Positions 17,024 to 25,768 of a stretch of 64,000 nt of DNA are shown piece by piece. Made by a program: the position numbers and the translations under genes. The stretch covers positions 1-64,000 of the forward strand of contig JAJZMB010000103.1 in NCBI GenBank assembly GCA_021803205.1, read 5' to 3'. Source of the stretch: Bacillota bacterium. GTDB taxonomy: Bacteria > Bacillota > Sulfobacillia > RBS10-35 > JAJYVN01. Positions within the stretch are counted from its first letter, which is position 1. Every line of letters begins with the position of its first letter. Below the pieces are notes generated by a model. It was given only the letters and a program-made list of their open reading frames with translations, did no database searches and was not told where the DNA came from.

Positions 17024-17258
17024 GCACGCGGAGTGGGCGAAGGCGCTGGGGGACAGGCCCACAGGGTTTTGTGCGTATCTGGGGCCAACGTGCGGGGGCG
17101 TCGTCTTGCGCCATCACCCGGTGTCCTATGACTGACGCCATGTGCGCGCCACGTGACGTCGTCGGGCCACGCCCCGTACGCCAAAGGCGATCCCCGCTGC
17201 CCGTGCCCGCCAAGATCATCGCCAAATGCATCGCGCTCCCATTCCCGCGTGCCGCCTA

Positions 17259-17291
17259 ATTGGCAGCGCCAATGCTATTGGTGCCACCATT
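17259..17291. promoter_or_regulatory. Paired dyads, likely operator of the XRE regulator
   Basis: ATTGGC-AGC-GCCAAT (17259-17273) is a perfect dyad. A second, slightly imperfect copy ATTGGT-GCC-ACCATT (17277-17291) starts 18 bp later. They end 45 bp before the XRE start codon. Such tandem sites fit cooperative binding of a dimeric XRE repressor to its own promoter (inference). Confidence 0.5.
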
Positions 17292-17336
17292 GACGGTCAA
17301 AGGGGCGGGTGGCAGAATCGGCGAAGGGGTGGGACG

Positions 17337-17648
17337 GTGCCACAGAGCGGCGGGGCAGGAGTGGGGGCGGCTGTTGCCCGGCTGAGGGCGGCGAAGGGGC
17401 TGACGCAGCAGGCGGTGGCTGATGCCGTCGGCATCTCGCAGCCGCACCTGGCGAACATCGAGAGCGGCCGCGATGGACCGTCCGTGGCGACGTTGCGGGC
17501 TCTTGCCCGCGCACTCGGCGTTACGGTGGACTCGTTGCTGCAGGAAGGCCCGCCAGACGCGCCGGGAAGACCGCCGGCGCACAATGCTGCGACGGCCGGA
17601 CACGGGGAGATGACCGAGGGTGCGCGGGGGCCGCAGGAGCCGCGCTAG
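17337..17648 (+). CDS. XRE-family transcriptional regulator
   Basis: The protein has 103 residues from a GTG 7 nt after GAAGGGG. Residues about 10-67 form a Cro/CI-type helix-turn-helix: ARLRAAKGLTQQAVADAVG, then SQPHLANIESG as the recognition helix, then LRALARALGVTVDSLL. The C-terminal ~35 residues are probably disordered, so there is no sensor domain. The stop codon overlaps the ribosome binding site of the sulfatase gene 12 bp downstream; the two are likely one operon, with the regulator controlling it through the dyads at 17259-17291. Confidence 0.85.
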   Translation: MPQSGGAGVGAAVARLRAAKGLTQQAVADAVGISQPHLANIESGRDGPSVATLRALARALGVTVDSLLQEGPPDAPGRPPAHNAATAGHGEMTEGARGPQEPR

Positions 17649-17660
17649 GAGGGTGCGAGA

Positions 17661-19115
17661 ATGGGAGCTACGGAACGTCGGCGCAACGTGCTGTTGATCA
17701 CGGCCGACGAGATGCGCCACGACTGCCTCGGCATGGCCGGGCATCCGGTGGTGCGGACGCCGCACTTGGATGCCCTGGCCGCGCGAGGGGTGCGGTTCAC
17801 CAATGCATATACGCCCTATCCCGTCTGTGTGCCGGCTCGGCTGTCGATCATGAGCGGACAGTACGCGCACGCGCACGGAGCCACGGGCAACGGCGCCATG
17901 ATCCCTTCCGGACAGCCGACCGTCGCCGGGTTGGCCCGCGACGCCGGCTACCGCACGGCGGCGATCGGCAAGATGCACTTTTGGCCACCCTACGCCCCCG
18001 TGGGCTTCGAGCACATGCGCCTGGCGGAGCAGAACGGGGCCGGCTGGAAGGTGGACGATTACCACAGCGACTACTTGGCGCAGCGCGGACTCATCGACGA
18101 GTGGGATCGCTGGGATCAGCACCAGCCCTACCGGGATCAAGCCCCGCCCGAGTATTGGGCGAGCTTCGGCGCACGGGCGTCCGCTCTGCCCGACGAGCAC
18201 TACCACACTACCTGGATCGCCGAGGAGACCATCTCCTGGCTGAAGCAGGACGATCCGCGTCCGTTCTTCGCCTGGACGTCGTTCATCAAACCGCACCACC
18301 CCTTTGATCCGCCCAGGCCCTGGGATGCGATGTACGATCCGGCGACCGTGCCACCGCTCGGTGACCCTGCCGAGGCTCTGGCCAAACCGCTGATGACCGA
18401 GGGCGGTCGTCGCGATCCCCGCCGAGCCTTCTTCGACCTCCGCAACCTCTCCGGAGAGGCCTTTGCCCACGTGGCGGCGCTCTATTACGCGACGATCAGC
18501 CACATCGACCACCACGTCGGCCGGATCCTGACCACGTTGCAGGACTTGGGCCGGTTGGACGACACAGTGGTCGTGTTCACCAGCGACCATGGCGACTACA
18601 TGGGGGACTATGGCCTGATCCTCAAGTCGCCCAGCGTCCCGTACGACGCCCTCGCTCGCGTGCCGATGATCGTTGCCGGTCCCGGTTGCCGTCGCGGCGC
18701 CGCCTGCCACGCCCTGGTCTCACTGGTGGACCTGCTGCCCACGGTGGCGGCCATCGCGGGCGCGCCTATACCACGATTTGTGCAGGGACGCGACCTGGCG
18801 CCGCTGCTCGCGGATCCGGCGACGGGGGCGACGGGCTGGCGCAGCGCGGTGTTTTCGGAAACCCGCGAGATCAAGGCCGTCCGCACCGAACGGCATAAGT
18901 ACCTGTACAATCGGCGCCTGGCGATCGAAGAGCTCTACGACCTGGAGACCGACCCCGGCGAACGGCGCAACCTGGCCCCGGATTCCGCGTCCGCCCCTCT
19001 CCTTGCCGAGATGCGCCGCCGACTGCTGGATTGGTTGATCGAGACGGAGTGGGACCGTTACACCCTGTCCGGACGGTACAGTGAACTGGTGGACCGCGCG
19101 TGGTTCCGGACCTGA
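17661..19115 (+). CDS. Sulfatase (alkaline-phosphatase superfamily, Cys-type)
   Basis: The protein has 484 residues with AGGAGGG before its ATG. Sulfatase motifs: ITADEMRHD (metal Asp), the CxPxR formylglycine site CVPAR with Cys56, IGKMHF, FIKPHHPF and TSDHGDYMGDYG (metal Asp/His). Cys must be converted to formylglycine by FGE or an anaerobic maturase, neither encoded here. There is no signal peptide, so it is cytoplasmic. Family members hydrolyse sulfate esters of sugars, choline or aryl compounds, and some act on phosphonate esters. It is co-transcribed with the XRE regulator. Confidence 0.88.
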   Translation: MGATERRRNVLLITADEMRHDCLGMAGHPVVRTPHLDALAARGVRFTNAYTPYPVCVPARLSIMSGQYAHAHGATGNGAMIPSGQPTVAGLARDAGYRTAAIGKMHFWPPYAPVGFEHMRLAEQNGAGWKVDDYHSDYLAQRGLIDEWDRWDQHQPYRDQAPPEYWASFGARASALPDEHYHTTWIAEETISWLKQDDPRPFFAWTSFIKPHHPFDPPRPWDAMYDPATVPPLGDPAEALAKPLMTEGGRRDPRRAFFDLRNLSGEAFAHVAALYYATISHIDHHVGRILTTLQDLGRLDDTVVVFTSDHGDYMGDYGLILKSPSVPYDALARVPMIVAGPGCRRGAACHALVSLVDLLPTVAAIAGAPIPRFVQGRDLAPLLADPATGATGWRSAVFSETREIKAVRTERHKYLYNRRLAIEELYDLETDPGERRNLAPDSASAPLLAEMRRRLLDWLIETEWDRYTLSGRYSELVDRAWFRT

Positions 19116-19295
19116 GACACCGGGCGGGCCGACAGGAACGGGACTTCGGGCAGGCCGACGCCAGCCGGGCAATGCGCTGGTGTCAACTGCTGCCCGATTT
19201 GCCTGACAAACCGCGACAGTCGTCGTTCGTGCCGCCCCAATCCGGCTTGCGCCGGTTGCCCCTGGGTCCTTCCCGCCTGCCGGGCGAGGAGCCAG

Positions 19296-19317
19296 CCCCC
19301 ATACGCTTGAGTGGGGG
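19296..19317 (-). other. IS605/IS1341-type right-end hairpin remnant
   Basis: Read on the minus strand this is CCCCCAC-loop-GTATGGGGG, a short hairpin like those at the right ends (guide-RNA region) of TnpB elements. It lies about 120 bp past the C-terminal coding end of the TnpB remnant on the same strand, where the element end would be expected. The rest of 19116-19436 has no gene. Confidence 0.4.
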
Positions 19318-19436
19318 TTGACGGGCCATTGGGAGTCGTCCCGCGCCTCTCGCGGCAAGCCGCTTGCGCTACTGCCGCGGGACCAGCAACCAGCCCCACC
19401 ACTGGCCAGAACCTTCCGGTGCTGGCCGCAAGGGCA

Positions 19437-20045
19437 TCAGGCCGCAGGGGCATCCGTCGCCCGTCTGACGTTAGCCCCCACCGTTTCCGATGAGCCCTCT
19501 CGGCTCGCGGCTGCGCCCGCCTTCCGGCGGCGTCTTGCTTCGACGGCCTGCTTCTCTGCAGCGGAGGGGTACCGGAAAGTCCGATCCCATTTCCGCTGCA
19601 GGTTCAGGGCCGCCACAATGTTTGCATCGCCCGTCCAGCCACAGTGCCCGCAGCGGAAGCGACTTGGATAGCCGCGCCCATCCGGCGAGAACCTCTCGCC
19701 AAGACGGCTGCAGTGCGGGCAGGCTTGACTGGTCCAGGAGGATTCCGTTCGACGACCAGGATGCCATGACACCGGGCGAGGTGCTTCACATGCGCCAGCA
19801 CCCTGCCGCTCCTCATCGGTGCGCTGCTTCCGGCCGGCCGCGGCCATCCTGCGCTTCTGCTCGGCATGCACGGCGGCGATCCGTTCCCGCTCCCGGTCCG
19901 ATTCTTGCAGCAAGGCATCCAAGTAGGGTGGGGCCTGCACGGGGAGGTTGGCCCATTCCCATCGGGCCCCATCTTTGACCTTCAGGCGCACGAAACCCCG
20001 GCGATGGTCGCCCCTTTGGCATTGACCCGTTCGGCCGGTTCGACT
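19437..20045 (-). pseudogene. tnpB: Decayed TnpB (IS605/IS1341 OrfB), remnant A
   Basis: The frame is disrupted. An N-terminal-like piece (FVRLKVKDG...WANLPVQ) leads, without the RuvC-I region, into the GKVLAHVKHL helix, a frameshift, and then the C-terminal zinc finger (CPHC ... CGHC) with the RuvC-III motif GDANIVAALNL. About 170 residues of the middle, including RuvC-I, are missing. It shares a 22-base identity (19781-19802) with the second remnant at 23183-23204. It is non-functional as a nuclease. Confidence 0.75.
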
Positions 20046-20074
20046 TACATCGCCACCCAGGCGCGAGGACAGTA

Positions 20075-22057
20075 CTAGCCTTCCGGCTCCTCCACCACCA
20101 ATGCCCAAACATCCCCGGGGCCGTGCACGCCAATGACCAGGTCGTTCTCGATGTCGGCCGAGCGGCTGGGTCCGGAGACCAACGTCACCGCGGCCGGCCT
20201 ACCGTCCCCTCGCAGCAGTCCCAGCATGTGGAACGCGCCCGGCAGGTTGGGGTGGATCATGCCGGCATCCACCACGAACACCGTCCGCGGAGGCAGAAGT
20301 GACCGGCGCCGCTGCGTATGATCGCCGCTGCGCAGCACCACCGATCCGGTCTCAGCGCATGCGGCCTCCGCCCAAACCAGCCCGACCGCCGCCTCCTGCG
20401 GGGCCGCGCCCCCCAATCCGTCGATCAGACCGGAGAGCACGGCATCGGCGCTGACCGGACCTTTGCCGACAGCCTGCCGCACGGCATCCGCCAAGCCGCC
20501 GCGCGTCACCACCACCGCCTTGCCGCCCTGAAGGCGCCACCGTTGTACGAAGGCGGCGAGCAGATTGACCGGGGGCACGTCCCCGGTGGTTACCTGCTGT
20601 ACGCCCCCTGTCGACGCGGTGCCCGCCGGCGCCAGTTTCCCCTGCCCGCCCCTCGCCGGCCCTAACCGGATCGCCCCTCCCGGCGTGGCCGCACCGGCCG
20701 TACCGGGTTCCGGAGCGGGCGTCCCGAAGCGTCGCACCAACCGGACCAGCGGCCGCAGTTGCCGGCTCCGCGTCCACCCGCGCAGCGGCCCCGGCAGGCG
20801 CTGCACCGGGCGTGCCCCGAGGGCGATCCGGCCCAGCCGCAGGCCGGCGCGGAAGGTCCCCGGCCGCCCGGCCGCGGCGCCAAAGGTCGCCATGGCTATG
20901 CGTTCCCCGAATGCCTTGCGCTGCTCGGCCCGCAGGGCGATAAGCTGGTCGTCGAGCTGGATGCCCACCGGACAGGCCTCGCGGCACGCCCCACAGAGCG
21001 ACGAGGCCCACGGCAGATCCGCCCCCACGCGCCCTTGCGTCAGGCGGGGGGTCAGGGCGGCGCCGATCGGTCCGGGGTAGACCGAACCGTAGGCGTGGCC
21101 GCCCATAGTGCGGTAGACCGGGCAGACGTTGAGGCAGGCGCCGCAACGAATGCAGTATAGGAGTTCTTCCGCCGGCGTGCCCACCAGCCGGCTCCGCCCG
21201 TTGTCCAAAAGGACCACGTGCACCTCGTCCGGTCCATCACCCTCGGGATCGGTCGGCCGCCGCGGGCCGCTCAGGAAGGACACGTATTGTGTGATCGCCT
21301 GGCCCGTGGCGGAGCGCGGCAGTACGGCGAGCACCGCGAGCGCGTCGCCCCAGTCGCGCACCACCTTCTCCACGCCGACCAGCGCGATGTGCAGCCGCGG
21401 GAGGGTGGTGCACATGCGCGCATTGCCCTCGTTGCTGACGATCAACAGCGAGCCGGTCTCGGCGATCAGCAGGTTGCCCCCGCTGATCCCGGCGTCCGCT
21501 TCCAGGAACTTACGCCGCAGGTGCGCCCGGGCAAAGGCGGCCAGCCCCGGCGTCTCCGCTCCGAGATCGGTGCCGGCCACCTCGGAAAGGAGTGCCCGAA
21601 TACGCTGCCGCGGCAGGTGCACGGCGGGGACGATGATGTGCGACGGCATCTGGCCGGCGAGTTGTACGATCCATTCCCCAAGATCGGTCTCCACAACCTC
21701 GCGCCCACCACGCTCCAGGTGCTCGCGCAGGTGCACCTCCTCCGTCGCCATCGATTTGGACTTAACGATGCGTCGGGCCCCGGCGCGGGAGAGGATCCGG
21801 TCGATCACGCCCACCGCCGCCGCGGCATCCGCCGCCCGGTGCACCACCGTTCCGTTTCTGCGCGCGGCCGCCTCGAAGAGGGCGAGCGACTCCGGTAGGC
21901 GGGACACGGCCCGCTGGCGGCTTTCCCGGGCGCGGGCACGCGCCGCACCCTGATCGGGCATACCGGCTAGGGCGGTGAGGCGGCCGCCCGCGAGCTTGTC
22001 CGTGGTGCCGCGCACCGCCTGAGCCAGTTCCGGCGAAGCCGGCGTGAACTCAGTCAC
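20075..22057 (-). CDS. lutB: LutB-LutC fusion, L-lactate oxidation iron-sulfur protein
   Basis: The protein has 660 residues from a GTG 10 nt after AAGGAG. The N-terminal ~430 residues are LutB: an LUD-type domain (SMATEEVHLREHLE, ISGGNLLIAETGS) followed by two ferredoxin-like cysteine clusters (CIRCGACLNVCP and CGACREACP). The C-terminal ~160 residues are LutC/DUF162-like: AETGSVVL, VVDAGMIHPNLPGA, LVSGPSRSADIENDLVIGVHGP. LutABC oxidises L-lactate to pyruvate in Bacillus. Fusion of B and C in one chain is unusual. It starts 5 bp after the lutA stop, so the two form an operon. Confidence 0.88.
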   Translation of the reverse strand: MTEFTPASPELAQAVRGTTDKLAGGRLTALAGMPDQGAARARARESRQRAVSRLPESLALFEAAARRNGTVVHRAADAAAAVGVIDRILSRAGARRIVKSKSMATEEVHLREHLERGGREVVETDLGEWIVQLAGQMPSHIIVPAVHLPRQRIRALLSEVAGTDLGAETPGLAAFARAHLRRKFLEADAGISGGNLLIAETGSLLIVSNEGNARMCTTLPRLHIALVGVEKVVRDWGDALAVLAVLPRSATGQAITQYVSFLSGPRRPTDPEGDGPDEVHVVLLDNGRSRLVGTPAEELLYCIRCGACLNVCPVYRTMGGHAYGSVYPGPIGAALTPRLTQGRVGADLPWASSLCGACREACPVGIQLDDQLIALRAEQRKAFGERIAMATFGAAAGRPGTFRAGLRLGRIALGARPVQRLPGPLRGWTRSRQLRPLVRLVRRFGTPAPEPGTAGAATPGGAIRLGPARGGQGKLAPAGTASTGGVQQVTTGDVPPVNLLAAFVQRWRLQGGKAVVVTRGGLADAVRQAVGKGPVSADAVLSGLIDGLGGAAPQEAAVGLVWAEAACAETGSVVLRSGDHTQRRRSLLPPRTVFVVDAGMIHPNLPGAFHMLGLLRGDGRPAAVTLVSGPSRSADIENDLVIGVHGPGDVWALVVEEPEG

Positions 22058-22062
22058 CCGGG

Positions 22063-22995
22063 TCACGCTCCTTTGCCAGGGGATCGCCGCCCCGGGTCGG
22101 ATGGGGGGGCCTTTGGCCGCGCCTGCGCAGGGTCGGGGCGGTGACCCCCCTCTGGTGGGGGGACGGTGGGGGACGGCGCATGCCGGTCCTGTCCCGACCG
22201 CCCCGCCTCCGCCAGGACCTCCGCCAGGTGGCGGAACTGCAATGGCAGGCCACGGCGGCGCGCGCGACCCTCGAGGTGCAACAGGCATCCCAACTCGCCC
22301 GCCACGACCGCGGTGGCCCCCGCAGCCACCAGGGCGTCGAGTTTGCGATCAGCCATCGCGGTAGAGAGGGCTGCTTGCTTGACGGCGAACAGCCCGCCGA
22401 AACCGCAGCACTCCTCCGCGTCGGTGTGGGGCAGGATCGCGCAGCCGGCGGCCGCCAGGCAGCGCTGACCCGCATCGCCGACGAGTGCCCCCCGCAGTGA
22501 ATGGCAGGAGGGGTGGAAGGCGAGCGCAACCGTTGAGGCGTCCGCGGGTTCAGAGGCCGCGACCGCATGTCGCGGCTCAGGGACATCCGCCCCGGCGGCT
22601 CCTGACGTGGAGGCGGCGGTGTCCCGCGGCAGCGGCGGCCGCTGGGCGAGGAATGCGGACAACTCCTGGGTCTTGTCCGCCAGGGCAGAGGCCTGCGCGG
22701 CCATGGCGGAGCCGGGCGGGAAGAGGTGGGGGTAGTAGCGCAGCAGCATGGTGGCGCAGGAGCCCGAGGGCACCACCACGACTTCGTAAGGCATGAGGCG
22801 AGGGATGAGGCGGCGAGCTAAGGCGCGGGCCTCGGTCGGGTAGCCGGCGTTCCACGCGGGCTGGCCGCAGCAGCCGTCGCCAACTTCCACCACGACGTCC
22901 GCGTCCGCGCTCCGGGCAACCAGGGCGGCCGCGGCGCTCGCCACTTCGGGGGCGAATGCCTCGGCGAGGCAGGTGACGAAGACGGCGATCGCCAT
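22063..22995 (-). CDS. lutA: LutA, lactate-oxidation CCG-domain subunit
   Basis: The protein has 310 residues from an ATG after GGAGGG. It has the two cysteine-rich CCG domains of the LutA/GlpC/HdrB group: VTCLAEAF with GDGCCGQPAWNAGY in the first half and HPSCHSLR with EECCGFGGLFAVK in the second. These bind an iron-sulfur cluster and work with LutB and LutC. The last ~40 residues are Pro/Arg-rich and beyond the family's usual end. No LutR regulator or lactate permease is adjacent. A TnpB remnant lies immediately upstream. Confidence 0.88.
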   Translation of the reverse strand: MAIAVFVTCLAEAFAPEVASAAAALVARSADADVVVEVGDGCCGQPAWNAGYPTEARALARRLIPRLMPYEVVVVPSGSCATMLLRYYPHLFPPGSAMAAQASALADKTQELSAFLAQRPPLPRDTAASTSGAAGADVPEPRHAVAASEPADASTVALAFHPSCHSLRGALVGDAGQRCLAAAGCAILPHTDAEECCGFGGLFAVKQAALSTAMADRKLDALVAAGATAVVAGELGCLLHLEGRARRRGLPLQFRHLAEVLAEAGRSGQDRHAPSPTVPPPEGGHRPDPAQARPKAPPSDPGRRSPGKGA

Positions 22996-23149
22996 GCGAG
23001 ACCCTCCAAAGCGGGGCGGCATCTGCTGCGGTCAGCCCGCGCGCACCCCCACTCGTTCGCCGTCGGCAGCAACGCGGCCTGCCGGATGTGCGGCTGCGGC
23101 GCGCCGGAGCCGGGCGGCTCGGGACCCCTCGGTGCCAACGACGGCGGGG

Positions 23150-23795
23150 ATGCCTTGCCCTGTTGTTCGGGAATTGTTCCATGTGCTTCACATGCGCCAG
23201 CACCTTGCCGCGCAACCAGCAGGAGCGCTTGCGCTTCGTCCGCCGACTCCAGAACAGGCCGCGCTCGGGCCGGTACGGCCGCAGGTGCTCGAACACCAGG
23301 ACCTCTGCAAGCCGCCGGCGACCGCCCAGGCGATGCTGGCTGCGGCAACCCGCCACGCCACCGCCGCATCCAGCCCGGCGATGTAGCGCCAGAGACCTGC
23401 ATTGCTCCTCTGGCCTTTGATCGGCCGCCCGCTCCGTCGCTGCCGTCGCGCGACCTTCTGCAACACCTTCTCCCGCTTGGCGTTTTCGCGGGCGTGCCAG
23501 ATGGTGCGGGTGCCCAGGCAACGCGGCCCCTTCCATGCGGCCGCGGCGGCGCTGTCCGCGTTCAGGTCGATGGTGCCGACCTTCAGGTCAGGCTCGGCCA
23601 GCCTGCGGTCTCCTGCCCTGCCCTTGATCTCGACCCGCTTCTCGAAGGGCAGGTGCAGCCACCAGCCATCCCGCTTGTGAATCAGCGTTGGGGACTGCAG
23701 CGCCCAGACTCCCGGCGTCGGTCGCAGGGCCTGCCGCTCCCGCGAGCGGGGCGGCCGGGCGCGAACTGCCCTCCCGGCACAGCGGCCAAGCATCG
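23150..23795 (-). pseudogene. tnpB: Decayed TnpB (IS605/IS1341 OrfB), remnant B
   Basis: This remnant keeps the middle of the protein: SPTLIHKRDGWWLHLPFEKRV, RuvC-I in DLKVGTIDLNADSA (about 23545-23590), then, after a frameshift near 23310, RuvC-II in LVFEHLRPYRPERG and the GKVLAHVKH helix. It breaks off there, losing the zinc finger and RuvC-III. It is complementary to remnant A, which has the ends but not the middle. The two flank the lut genes in the same orientation. Confidence 0.75.
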
Positions 23796-23819
23796 GTTCG
23801 GATGCCGGGGTTTCGGATC

Positions 23820-25568
23820 TCAGGCGGGCCAGAGCAGCGGGGCGAGGAGCACCGCCGCCGTCACACAGGCGATGCTGAAGGGAATGCCGATCCGCAGGTA
23901 GTCCGAGGTGCGGTAGCCGCCGGCCTCCTGGACCAGGATCGTCGGCTTGCTGGCCATCGCGGTGAGCGGTGTACACAGGACCGAAACCAGGACGGCGGCG
24001 ACGCAGGCCTTGACCGCCAGGCCTGAGCCCTGCGCCAGCAGGACGGCGACCGGTGTCATCACCGCAGCGGTGGCGACGTTGGAAAGGACCTGGGTCAGCA
24101 GGGCGGCGGCGACGCAGAGGCCGGCCAGGGCGGCTTGCCGGCCCCAGAGGCGCCCGAGCACCAGGAGCCCCCGTGCGAGTTCCGAGGCCAGCCCGGTCTT
24201 GGAGATCGCCTCGCCGAGCGGGATGACCCCCGCGAGGAGTACCAGCACCTTCCATTGAACGGCGCCATAGCCGTCCGCCGCGTCCAGGCACCCGCCGACG
24301 ACCATGGCCACGGCGGCGGCGAAGCCCGCGAGCCCGAGGTCGACCCGGTCCGAGGCCGCGGCGACCACGAATCCCGCCAGCACCAGCAGGGGGACCAGCA
24401 GCCCCCGCAATGCACCGCGCCCGCGGTCGCCCTCCGGTGCCTCGACCGGGTTCAGCCAGGCGATGTGGCCCGCGGCCTGCATGGCGGCGAAGGCGTCGCG
24501 CTCACCGCGGGCGAGCAGCACGTCGCCGGCGAGCAGACGCACGTTGCCGAGGCGCCCGGTGAGCGTCTGGCCGTGGCGCCAGATGCCGAGAACGCGCAGG
24601 CCGGCGCCCCGGGCCCGCAGCGTGGCCAGCGTGGCGCCCACCCAAGCCGAACCGGGCGGTATCAGGCCTTCCGCGGCGGGAGGCGCCGCCGGGGTGTCCC
24701 CGACCGCGCTGAGGCCCGCGACCGCTGTCGCGGGCCCCGTCACCAACAGCACGTCGCCCGCCCGCAGGACCTCGTCCGGTCCGGGATCGGTGCGCCGCCG
24801 CGTGCCCCGCATCACGGCCAGCACGTCCACGCCCGCCTCGGCGGGCAACGCGGCTTCGCGCAGGCTCCGGCCCGCCCAGGAAGACCCGGCCTCCACGCGC
24901 ACCTCGGCCACATAAGCCCGCAGAGCCCCGATCGCCTGATCGAGTGCGACACCGCCGGGCTGGGGCAGGAGGCGACCGGAGACGGTCAGGGCGTAGAGTG
25001 CGGAGATGGCTACGATGAACACGCCCAAGCGCGCCGGCTCGAGGTAGCCGAAGACCGGTTGGCCGAGGCCGGCCAGGACTCCATTGGCGACCACGTTGCC
25101 GCTGGTGCCGACGACCGTCAGGATGCCGCCGGCCATGGCTCCGAGCGCCCCCATGAGGTAGAGGCGCTCCGGCTTGACGCTGCCTTCCCGGCCGAGGCGG
25201 GCAACCATGGGGAGGAGCCCCACTGTCCCTGCGGTGGTTTCGATGAGCGCAGACAGAACGGCCCCGGTCAGGGTGAAGGTCAGGCGGGCCTGCCGCTCCC
25301 CGCTGGCGGCGCGGCGCAGGAGCCAACGTGCCAGCCGGTCCGCCGCGCCGACCCGGCGCAGGGCCTCCGCGACCGCCATCATCGAGCCGACCAGCAGCAC
25401 GGCGTCGCTGCCGAAGCCGCCGAGGAGGCGCGACACGGGCAGCACGCCCCCGAAGGCCAGGGCGAGCCAGATCAGCGCCCCGATCACGTCGATGTCCGCG
25501 CGACCGGTCGCGCCGAGCACGGCGGCCAGGGCGACGATGACGGCGACAAACCACGCGGCAGAGCTCAA
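23820..25568 (-). CDS. SLC13/DASS-type transporter with RCK_C domains
   Basis: The protein has 582 residues from a TTG 8 nt after GGGAGG. N- and C-terminal membrane halves (family motifs IETTAGTVGLLPM, VVGTSGNVVANG and LSNVATAAVMTPVA) enclose a cytoplasmic section with two RCK_C/TrkA-C domains (about residues 215-375). Proteins of this layout transport dicarboxylates, sulfate or other anions with sodium. The substrate cannot be set from sequence; anionic sugar acids, lactate or sulfate released by the sulfatases are possible (speculative). Confidence 0.83.
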   Translation of the reverse strand: MSSAAWFVAVIVALAAVLGATGRADIDVIGALIWLALAFGGVLPVSRLLGGFGSDAVLLVGSMMAVAEALRRVGAADRLARWLLRRAASGERQARLTFTLTGAVLSALIETTAGTVGLLPMVARLGREGSVKPERLYLMGALGAMAGGILTVVGTSGNVVANGVLAGLGQPVFGYLEPARLGVFIVAISALYALTVSGRLLPQPGGVALDQAIGALRAYVAEVRVEAGSSWAGRSLREAALPAEAGVDVLAVMRGTRRRTDPGPDEVLRAGDVLLVTGPATAVAGLSAVGDTPAAPPAAEGLIPPGSAWVGATLATLRARGAGLRVLGIWRHGQTLTGRLGNVRLLAGDVLLARGERDAFAAMQAAGHIAWLNPVEAPEGDRGRGALRGLLVPLLVLAGFVVAAASDRVDLGLAGFAAAVAMVVGGCLDAADGYGAVQWKVLVLLAGVIPLGEAISKTGLASELARGLLVLGRLWGRQAALAGLCVAAALLTQVLSNVATAAVMTPVAVLLAQGSGLAVKACVAAVLVSVLCTPLTAMASKPTILVQEAGGYRTSDYLRIGIPFSIACVTAAVLLAPLLWPA

Positions 25569-25768
25569 CCCCCCTGCCTCCCGTTCCTGTTGTTTCCAGG
25601 GAAGCGCTGTCGCTCAGGGGAATGCCCTGGCGCATGGCGGCCCAGAGCCATTTCCGCGCGTTCCGGTGCTTCCCTGCGCGTCGCACGCCGCGGGTTGCCC
25701 GTTCCCGGGCGCGGGGGTTAGGCTGGGACGGGGCGCTGGCGCACCGCGCAGCGCCCGGGGGTGGGCGC

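Noticed and set aside
24135-25721. 528-codon plus-strand frame opposite the DASS transporter
   Set aside because: Composition is Gln/Arg/His-rich antisense to clear membrane helices; typical shadow frame in GC-rich DNA.
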